Positions 1-5,223 of a stretch of 12,203 bases of DNA are shown here, piece by piece; the stretch's first letter is position 1; every line of letters starts with the position of its first letter. The notes below the pieces were generated by a model. That model ran no database searches. It was not told the DNA's origin and saw only the letters and a program-made list of their open reading frames with translations. A program made the position numbers and the translations under genes. The stretch covers positions 1 to 12,203 of the forward strand of contig JAXGBA010000021.1 of the NCBI GenBank assembly GCA_034186235.1, written 5' to 3'. Source of the stretch: CAKSKB01 sp034186235 (GTDB taxonomy: Bacteria > Bacillota > Clostridia > HGM11514).

Positions 1-231
1 CTTTTTTCAAAGTGTTGATAATCCTTTATACCGGACCAGTCTCCTCCCCATTCCCAGCCATGCTTTTTAAATAATTGCACACAAAAGCTATCATTTTCAA
101 TCATTCCTACATCTTCCCTGTTTCGGTTGTATGTCATTATTCGAAAAGTTTATATAAGGATTATACAATGGATTGATATCAATCGCTTGTCCCAATTGAT
201 GATATCGGTATAGAAATACAATTTGTTCGCA
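1..231 (-). pseudogene. Remnant of M15-family D-Ala-D-Ala carboxypeptidase (VanY-like), frameshifted
   Basis: Two pieces of one peptidase are read in different frames of the minus strand. The first (about 231 down to 131) contains HQLGQAIDINPLYNPY. Its His (199-201) and Asp (178-180) form the HxxxxxxD zinc-binding motif of peptidase family M15. The second (about 137 down to the window edge) contains GWEWGGDW (WGGDW at 36-50) and DYQHFEK, whose His (12-14) would be the third zinc ligand. The first piece has a TAA immediately upstream (232-234). The second has its own upstream stop, so neither can be translated as a whole domain. The region between the two motifs and the part before HQLG are shorter than in intact family members, so there are deletions as well as a frameshift. 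Family members trim D-Ala-D-Ala ends or peptidoglycan stem peptides. The 3' end lies outside the window. The family assignment is strong; that the gene is dead is inferred from the stops and frame change. Confidence 0.8.
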
Positions 232-240
232 TTATAAGAT

Positions 241-260
241 GCTTACATTTTTCTGTAAGC
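241..260 (-). terminator. Weak hairpin over the stop codon of the AraC-type gene
   Basis: GCTTACA (241-247) and TGTAAGC (254-260) form a 7-bp stem with a 6-base loop. The hairpin spans the TAA stop of the regulator gene (243-245). No run of T follows on the minus strand, so it is a poor intrinsic terminator. It may only slow polymerase or stabilise the mRNA end. Confidence 0.3.
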
Positions 261-1034
261 TTTAGGTGATATTCCAAAGTTTCGTTTGAAACAATGGCTG
301 AATGAATACACATCAGAAAAACCGCACCGAATTGCTATATCCGAAATAGGCTTTGATGTATTCAAAAGTAATTGTTCTGCATTATTCAGGCGAATGTCCT
401 TCAAAAATTCATGCGGTTTCTTTTTATATACATCATAAAAAACACGTCTGAAATGCTTTTCACTCATGCCTGTCATTTTCGCGACCTCGCTTATTTTTAA
501 ATCAGAATGGCTGTAATTTCTGTTTAGATAATCAAGTGCAATTTCTATTTTATTTGCCGTTTTATGAGTAATTTCATCAAAAACAAGGTCATTGTAAAGC
601 TGACCTATTATCTGATATAAAATCCCGTTGCATATTGTTCGAGAGCCGGGCAAACCCAAACTATACTCATTAACAGCTTCCCGAAATAATTTCTCATATC
701 GGTATGCGTTTTTTGACGAGCAAACAGTTCCAAACGGCAGATTCTGTCTTGATGATGCAGGGCTTGCGTCAAAATTAAAATTGACTGCGATATATGAAAC
801 TGCATCGCAACCGTATGTACTGCTTTTATCTATAGAACCCTTGGCTATATATGCGATTTGTCCCTGTTTTATCTGAATAGTCCTTCCTTGTTTTTCATAT
901 CCAAGTGTTCCGTCTGTAACAAAGGCAAAACTATCGTGGTTTCTGGGGTTATTGGAGATATAAGGAGTGCTGTATGTCAGCGTGTCGCAAAAAAACACCG
1001 CGTCATGGGTATATACCATAGTTTCTGTTTGCAT
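243..1034 (-). CDS. AraC-family transcriptional regulator
   Basis: This 263-residue DNA-binding regulator has the usual size and layout of one-component AraC proteins. Residues 1 to about 150 form a beta-rich, cupin-like sensing domain (TDGTLGYEKQGRTIQIKQG is typical). Residues about 163-263 form the double helix-turn-helix domain, with the first HTH near 180-200 (ISEVAKMTGMSEKHFRRVF) and the second near 229-250 (PISDIAIRCGFSDVYSFSHCF), ending in the classic FGISPKAYRK. Start choice: AGAGGA at 1045-1050 lies 10 bases before the ATG at 1034, so the first Met is preferred over the one at 1019. The gene is divergent from the SDR/glycyl radical operon. The common arrangement is local activation of that operon in response to its substrate. 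The ligand cannot be read from the sequence, although AraC proteins with cupin domains often sense sugars, polyols or related small molecules. The family call is secure; the target is inferred. Confidence 0.95.
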   Translation of the reverse strand: MQTETMVYTHDAVFFCDTLTYSTPYISNNPRNHDSFAFVTDGTLGYEKQGRTIQIKQGQIAYIAKGSIDKSSTYGCDAVSYIAVNFNFDASPASSRQNLPFGTVCSSKNAYRYEKLFREAVNEYSLGLPGSRTICNGILYQIIGQLYNDLVFDEITHKTANKIEIALDYLNRNYSHSDLKISEVAKMTGMSEKHFRRVFYDVYKKKPHEFLKDIRLNNAEQLLLNTSKPISDIAIRCGFSDVYSFSHCFKRNFGISPKAYRKM

Positions 1035-1060
1035 TTTTCTATTTTCCTCTTTTTTATTTT

Positions 1061-1066
1061 ATTATA
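1061..1066 (-). promoter_or_regulatory. Probable -10 box of the AraC-type gene
   Basis: On the minus strand this reads TATAAT, 26 bases upstream of the ATG at 1034. That would give a leader of about 20 bases that just covers the ribosome binding site. No good -35 hexamer sits 17 bases upstream. Instead that position is occupied by the inverted repeat at 1076-1094, which fits a promoter needing or receiving regulation. Confidence 0.45.
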
Positions 1067-1075
1067 TCATAAGTG

Positions 1076-1094
1076 CAAGCCGCAAATCGGCTTG
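1076..1094. repeat. Perfect inverted repeat CAAGCCG-5-CGGCTTG, candidate operator
   Basis: CAAGCCG (1076-1082) and CGGCTTG (1088-1094) are perfect inverted copies separated by 5 bases. They lie where the -35 region of the regulator's promoter should be and upstream of both predicted transcription starts. A protein-binding site, perhaps for autoregulation, is therefore more likely than an RNA terminator. Function is inferred. Confidence 0.5.
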
Positions 1095-1125
1095 CTTCAC
1101 ACCGATTCAATATTTACATCAATGA

Positions 1126-1154
1126 CAAACACAGAGGTGTTTGGTAACCTCTGT
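1126..1154. repeat. Two overlapping, mutually exclusive inverted repeats
   Basis: CAAACAC-AGAG-GTGTTTG (1126-1143) is a perfect 7-bp inverted repeat. It overlaps a second perfect 8-bp repeat, ACAGAGGT-N8-ACCTCTGT (1131-1154). The two structures share bases and cannot form together. The element lies between the two divergent core promoters and is not in either predicted transcript, so overlapping regulator sites are the simplest reading. Confidence 0.5.
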
Positions 1155-1202
1155 TGTAAATATTATATCACATATTTTTTGGTTTTTCAATAATAATGTC
1201 CG

Positions 1203-1230
1203 TTTGAAACAAATTTATTTTTTTGAAACA
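1203..1230 (+). promoter_or_regulatory. Direct repeat TTTGAAACA x2 upstream of the -35 box, candidate AraC-type operator
   Basis: TTTGAAACA occurs at 1203-1211 and again at 1222-1230, with starts 19 bases apart. The second copy directly abuts the -35 hexamer at 1231. AraC-family activators commonly bind two direct half-sites about two helical turns apart next to or overlapping the -35 box, so this is the best candidate for the site of the neighbouring regulator. Each copy also has internal dyad symmetry (TTT-G-AAA). Binding is inferred. Confidence 0.5.
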
Positions 1231-1258
1231 TTTACATTTTTGAATTTTGCTATATAAT
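1231..1258 (+). promoter_or_regulatory. Sigma-A promoter of the SDR / glycyl radical enzyme operon
   Basis: TTTACA (1231-1236) and TATAAT (1253-1258) are separated by 16 bases. Transcription would start near 1265, giving a leader of roughly 28 bases before the SDR start. The -10 is perfect and the -35 differs from TTGACA at one position. Confidence 0.65.
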
Positions 1259-1292
1259 AAATACGGAGAAAATTTTTTAAGGAGTGAATAAA

Positions 1293-2024
1293 ATGAGAAA
1301 GGCTTTGGTTACAGGTGCAAGTCGGGGTATAGGATATGCAATTGCAAAAAAATTATTGCAAAATGATTTTGCCGTCGTTATAACAGGACGAAATATCTCA
1401 AATCTTGAATGTGTTGCGCGCGAACTCGGAAAAAATGTATTTCCTATGGTTTGGAACGCTATGGAATTTGATAAGGCGGAGGAAAAAATTAAAAAATCCG
1501 CCAACATTCTTGACGGATTGGATACTGTTGTAAATAATGCCGGAATTTTTGCACAAAGAAATGAATGGGATAAAAACAGCCTTTTAAAAACAACAGCAAA
1601 GGAATGGCAGGATGTCATAAATGTTAATGCAAGCGCAGTTTTCTTCACAATGCAGGCAGCTGTCAATTATATGCTTAAAAATGATATAAAAGGCAATATA
1701 TTAAACATTACATCGGTAGCAGGTGAAGAACCGGTTTACGGTGCATACGGAGGTTCTAAAATACTTGCAACGGGACTGACCCGCGGTTGGGGGAAGATGT
1801 TTGCAGCTGACGGAATTACCATAAACGGAATTGCGCCGGGACCTGTTGCAACCGAAATGAATAACTGGCACGAAGGAGATTCTATGAAACATGACAGAAT
1901 ACCTTACGGACGATTTGCGACCATAGATGAAATTGCCAATCTTGCAATGTACCTTTTGAGCGACAATGCAAAGATGATTTGTGGGGAAACCGTTATTTTT
2001 GACGGCGGATATTCAATAAGATAA
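1293..2024 (+). CDS. Short-chain dehydrogenase/reductase (SDR, FabG-like)
   Basis: This is a 243-residue classical SDR, an NAD(P)-dependent oxidoreductase acting on an alcohol/carbonyl pair. The Rossmann glycine motif is TGASRGIG (residues 7-14) and NNAG is at 81-84. The catalytic residues are Asn112, Ser141 (in NITSVAG), Tyr152 and Lys156 (YGGSK). PGPVATEM follows near 183-189 and the C-terminus carries the usual FDGGY. Ser141 to Tyr152 is 11 residues rather than the more common 13, a two-residue shorter loop. An in-frame GTG at 1284 is possible, but AAGGAG at 1279-1284 is ideally placed for the ATG at 1293, so that start is used. It is first in an operon with the glycyl radical enzyme (gap 17 bases). 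A role reducing the carbonyl made by that enzyme, or oxidising the substrate before it, is inferred from context. FabG function in fatty acid synthesis is unlikely given this neighbourhood. Confidence 0.93.
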   Translation: MRKALVTGASRGIGYAIAKKLLQNDFAVVITGRNISNLECVARELGKNVFPMVWNAMEFDKAEEKIKKSANILDGLDTVVNNAGIFAQRNEWDKNSLLKTTAKEWQDVINVNASAVFFTMQAAVNYMLKNDIKGNILNITSVAGEEPVYGAYGGSKILATGLTRGWGKMFAADGITINGIAPGPVATEMNNWHEGDSMKHDRIPYGRFATIDEIANLAMYLLSDNAKMICGETVIFDGGYSIR

Positions 2025-2041
2025 TATGGAGGACGAACAAA

Positions 2042-4165
2042 ATGGATGAGAGAATAGAAAGTTTGGTTAAGAAAACTGTTTCAGGTAAAATGTATGTTTA
2101 CCCGGTAAAAACAGAATATGATCGATGCGACTTGTTTTTGCCGCCGATAAAAATGTCCGCAAAAAGAGTCTGCGAATATATAAGGAATCAAGAACCCTTG
2201 ATTGTTGCCGAATCATGCTTTACAGGTTTGATTAAATTTGACGGCAGCGTTGAGGGCGATGTTTTCAACAGAAGCGGTCATGTGAATTTTGGTATTGCTT
2301 GTAATAATTTTTACAATAAGCCGGTAGATAATCTGCTTACTTTCGAATGGCAGCATTCGGCAGGCGATTTTGCTAAAATCATTAACGGCGGAATAGTCGG
2401 TATTAAAGATGAAATTAACAAATCAATCGAAAAACACAAGAATGATGCAGAGGCAACTCAATTCATGGAAACGCAATCTGATATATGTGACGCCTTGATT
2501 GATTGGGCGGGTAAATGCTCCAAAAAAGCATTGAGTTTTTCTAAAACAGTGCCAAATGAAAAGTATAAGAAGAATCTGGAGAAACTATCCCAAGCACTTA
2601 AAAATGTGCCGAAAAAATCTGCAAGTAGTTTTTATGAGGCGATTTTGTCGTTGTATGTTTGTTACGGTTTAATTCCCGACAGTATCGGATTAATCGACAG
2701 GTATTTATATCCGTTTTATAAAAAAGATGTAGAAAAAGGAATTTTAACCAAAGAGGAGGCGTCTGAATATTTGCAGGAATTATTCTTAATGCTGCAAGCG
2801 AGAATACATATTTCCAGCGATAGGTTTTACCGTGGCGGCGAATCTCATTTTTGTGTGGGCGGATATCTTGAAAACGGCGAGGACGGTTTCAATGAATTAT
2901 CAAAGTTGATTGTCGATTCGCTTATGGAATTGCCAACATGGATACCGCAGATTTCTCTGCGATGGACACCGAAAACTCCTCATGAGGTTTTACATTATAT
3001 GATGGACTGTGAGAGAAAAGATCCCAACAAGCGTATTGCGTTTGTTAATGACGTGCCGCGTATAAACGGCTTGATGAAATATGCCGGATTTTCACATGAA
3101 AAGGCGGTACATTACACAATGATTGGCTGTAATGAGATAGCTATGCCGGGTGGAATTGTTTTTGGGTTTGATCCTATGAACATTGTTAGGTGTGTTCAAA
3201 ACACATTCTTTAACAGAAGCGATGATATTGTAAAAACAAAAACATTCAATGAATTTTATAACATATTCCAAGAGGAAATGTTTAATGATCTATGCGAGGC
3301 TGACAAAATAGGAAAAGGATTTCAAACTATACGCGAGAGGGACTGCAATCTTGTAAGCAGCATATTTATTGACAGCTGCATAGAAAACGCAAAGAGTGTT
3401 ACGCAAGGTGGGACAAATACATATATTGCAGTGGGGCTTCTTATTGGCATTTCTAATGTAATTGACTCTCTTTCCGTGACAAAGCAGTTGGTTTTTGATG
3501 AAAAGCGAATAACGATGGAACAATTAATTGACGCACTGCGAAATAATTGGAACGGCTTTGAAGATTTGAGAGAGTATATCATAAAAGAAGGATTGTTTTT
3601 CGGCAATGATGATGATTGCTCTAACGGCGTTGCCAACAGATTTTTCAAAAGTCTTGACAATTGGAATACCGGCGATAATTATTTAAAAAAGCCATTAGTA
3701 TTCGGAAATCTTGTCGGTTATAATGAACACCATAAATTTTTTGGTGACAATACAAAAGCTACGCCAGACGGAAGATTTGACGGAGATATGATAAATTTCG
3801 GAATCGGACAGTCTGAGGGCAAGGACAGAAACGGACTTACGGCACTTTTATCATCGGTGGCAAAATGCGATCCATATTCGATATTGACAGGTCCGAGTGT
3901 TACAAATGTTTTGCTTGATGAACAATTGGTGAAAAAAGATGAAAATTTCGAAAAGCTTGTTTACCTGTTTGAAGCATATTTCAAAATGGGCGGAACTCAT
4001 TTCCAACTCACATATGTTTCGAAGGAGGATTTAATTAACGCGAAAAAAACACCCGATAAATACAAAAATTTGCGTGTAAGAGTTTCAGGGTTTTCCGATT
4101 ATTTCGTGTTTTTAAACGAAGGTTTGCAAGATGAAATAATACAAAGAACGACGCATGCAAGATAG
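2042..4165 (+). CDS. Glycyl radical enzyme, PFL-like dehydratase/lyase branch, substrate unknown
   Basis: This is a 707-residue cytosolic radical enzyme of the pyruvate formate-lyase superfamily. The C-terminal glycyl radical loop is RVSGFSDYFVFLNEGLQDEI followed by IQRTTH, with the radical-bearing residue Gly683. The active-site cysteine is Cys363 in TMIGCNE, followed by Glu365. This CxE pattern is typical of eliminating (dehydratase/lyase) members rather than of pyruvate formate-lyase, which has two adjacent cysteines. Other family landmarks are WQHSAGDF (103-110), TPHEVLHYMM (312-321), TQGGTNTY (454-461), ATPDGR (573-578) and LTALLSSVAK (599-608). It is shorter than the roughly 780-850 residues of most characterised diol, choline or hydroxyproline enzymes, and reads GCNE where many of those read GCVE. 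GGAGG at 2028-2032 precedes the ATG by 9 bases. It lies in an operon between the SDR and its activase, with no microcompartment, aldehyde dehydrogenase or kinase genes. Superfamily membership is certain; the reaction is not identifiable. Confidence 0.95.
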   Translation: MDERIESLVKKTVSGKMYVYPVKTEYDRCDLFLPPIKMSAKRVCEYIRNQEPLIVAESCFTGLIKFDGSVEGDVFNRSGHVNFGIACNNFYNKPVDNLLTFEWQHSAGDFAKIINGGIVGIKDEINKSIEKHKNDAEATQFMETQSDICDALIDWAGKCSKKALSFSKTVPNEKYKKNLEKLSQALKNVPKKSASSFYEAILSLYVCYGLIPDSIGLIDRYLYPFYKKDVEKGILTKEEASEYLQELFLMLQARIHISSDRFYRGGESHFCVGGYLENGEDGFNELSKLIVDSLMELPTWIPQISLRWTPKTPHEVLHYMMDCERKDPNKRIAFVNDVPRINGLMKYAGFSHEKAVHYTMIGCNEIAMPGGIVFGFDPMNIVRCVQNTFFNRSDDIVKTKTFNEFYNIFQEEMFNDLCEADKIGKGFQTIRERDCNLVSSIFIDSCIENAKSVTQGGTNTYIAVGLLIGISNVIDSLSVTKQLVFDEKRITMEQLIDALRNNWNGFEDLREYIIKEGLFFGNDDDCSNGVANRFFKSLDNWNTGDNYLKKPLVFGNLVGYNEHHKFFGDNTKATPDGRFDGDMINFGIGQSEGKDRNGLTALLSSVAKCDPYSILTGPSVTNVLLDEQLVKKDENFEKLVYLFEAYFKMGGTHFQLTYVSKEDLINAKKTPDKYKNLRVRVSGFSDYFVFLNEGLQDEIIQRTTHAR

Positions 4166-4177
4166 GATGTTTTGATT

Positions 4178-4987
4178 ATGAACACAGCAATAATTTTTGA
4201 TATTCAAAGAAATTCATTTGTTGATGGACCAGGAATACGCACTACAGTATTTTTCAAAGGCTGTAACTTAAAATGCAAATGGTGTCATAATCCCGAAAGC
4301 CAGTCATCAAAACCACAGGTAATGTTTTATAAGGATAAATGCACTGGTTGTGGCAGGTGTAAAGATTTAACAGAGAAAGATGCGGAATTTATCTGTTTTA
4401 ACGATGCAAAAAAGATCTGTGGAAAAGTACAAACTGTTGAGGATGTTTTTGACATTATACGAAAGGATAAAATATTTTATGAAACTTCAAACGGCGGTGT
4501 TACCTTTTCCGGCGGTGAATGTATGCTGCAAATTGATTTTTTGCGTGAAATATTGAAAAAATGCAAAGAAATCAACATACATACAGCTGTCGATACGGCA
4601 GGATCGGTTTCGTGGGAATATTTTGCGAAAATACTCCCATATACCGACTTGTTTTTATATGATATAAAGACGTTTAACAATGATGTACATAAAAAATTTA
4701 CCGATGCATCAAATGAATTGATTCTAAACAATCTCAAAAAGCTATTTGAGCATGAAGCCACAGTTTCAATAAGAATACCTATTATTCCGACAGTTAATGA
4801 TACGGTGGAAGAAATGAGAAAGATTAAAGAATTCCTCGCGCCGTATAAGCCGATTAACATTGAGCTTTTGCCATATCATAAAATGGGTGAACACAAATAT
4901 ATGGCACTTGGAATGAATATAACGTCTTTTAACATTCCGTCAAAAGAAAAGGTGGAAGAATTGAATGGGATTTTTCAGCATAAATAG
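4178..4987 (+). CDS. Glycyl radical enzyme activating enzyme (radical SAM)
   Basis: This 269-residue activase should cleave S-adenosylmethionine and abstract hydrogen from Gly683 of the upstream enzyme. The N-terminus has IQRNSFVDGPGIRTTVFFKG, then the radical SAM cluster CNLKCKWC (Cys29, 33, 36) followed by HNPES. A ferredoxin-like insert follows (CTGCGRC, Cys55/58/61, then Cys73 and Cys81), then GGVTFSGGEC (106-115), the SAM-binding stretch. Most activases of this branch carry two auxiliary 4Fe-4S motifs. Here only five cysteines are present in the insert, with a long 11-residue gap before the fourth, so probably one auxiliary cluster. The usual GGEP reads GGEC. A TTG at 4172 is in frame, but AGGA at 4164-4167, overlapping the stop of the preceding gene, fits the ATG at 4178 better. 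The tight 12-base gap supports translation together with its substrate protein. Confidence 0.95.
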   Translation: MNTAIIFDIQRNSFVDGPGIRTTVFFKGCNLKCKWCHNPESQSSKPQVMFYKDKCTGCGRCKDLTEKDAEFICFNDAKKICGKVQTVEDVFDIIRKDKIFYETSNGGVTFSGGECMLQIDFLREILKKCKEINIHTAVDTAGSVSWEYFAKILPYTDLFLYDIKTFNNDVHKKFTDASNELILNNLKKLFEHEATVSIRIPIIPTVNDTVEEMRKIKEFLAPYKPINIELLPYHKMGEHKYMALGMNITSFNIPSKEKVEELNGIFQHK

Positions 4988-5013
4988 GGTCAATCCCTCA
5001 TTTTGTGTAAACC

Positions 5014-5127
5014 TCAAATTTGGCTCCAAGTAGTTTCTATATTTGAATGTCCCAATATATCGGCAAGCCTAACAATATCTTTTTGCAGAGAATAAAAAGT
5101 TCTTAAAAAAAGATGACGGAAATTCAG
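5014..5127 (-). pseudogene. C-terminal remnant of a tyrosine recombinase / phage-type integrase
   Basis: Reading the minus strand from 5127 to a TGA at 5014-5016 gives a 37-codon open stretch. It contains FRHLFLRTFY, then DIVRLADILGHSNIETT. These match the catalytic core end of tyrosine recombinases: the Arg of the box II HxxR region (here FRH) and the LADxLGHSxIETT block with its conserved His, normally followed a few residues later by the nucleophilic tyrosine in a sequence like RIY. Here IETT is followed by WSQI and a stop, so the tyrosine is missing. An in-frame TAA lies just before the stretch (5128-5130). The rest of the gene is absent. The stub lies just outside the 3' end of the glycyl radical cassette and is the only direct trace of a mobile element in the window. 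Confidence 0.72.
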
Positions 5128-5161
5128 TTAAGTCAAAATATAAACCATATTGGTAAAACAA

Positions 5162-5212
5162 AAAGGCACTGTAAGCAAACAAATTAAATAATCATTTTGC
5201 TACAGTACCTTT
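5162..5212. terminator. Bidirectional terminator between converging operons
   Basis: AAAGGCACTGTAAGCAAA (5162-5179) pairs with TTTGCTACAGTACCTTT (5196-5212), with one mismatch and one bulge, around a 16-base AT-rich loop. On the minus strand the stem is followed by TTTTTGTTTT, a good terminator tail for the MATE-end of the four-gene operon, whose last stop codon is only about 11 bases upstream. On the plus strand the trailing sequence is only moderately T-rich. The rest of the 4988-5223 gap holds the recombinase stub and nothing else recognisable. Confidence 0.7.
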
Positions 5213-5223
5213 AATATTCTAAT

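Noticed and set aside
1126..1154. Transcription attenuator or riboswitch
   Set aside because: The alternating hairpins are suggestive, but both predicted transcription starts lie outside them, so they would not be in the RNA unless another start exists.
858..1193. 111-codon plus-strand open frame overlapping the start of the AraC-type gene
   Set aside because: It runs antisense through the regulator and its promoter, has no ribosome binding site and no recognisable domain.
1284..1292. GTG at 1284 as the SDR start
   Set aside because: It overlaps the AAGGAG ribosome binding site (1279-1284), which is correctly spaced for the ATG at 1293.
3322..3660. Minus-strand open frames inside the glycyl radical enzyme gene
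   Set aside because: Shadow frames. The sense strand encodes conserved family motifs throughout.
2042..4165. Pyruvate formate-lyase or choline trimethylamine-lyase
   Set aside because: There is no adjacent Cys-Cys pair as in pyruvate formate-lyase. Compared with choline lyase, the protein is too short, the active site is GCNE rather than GCVE, and no microcompartment genes are nearby.
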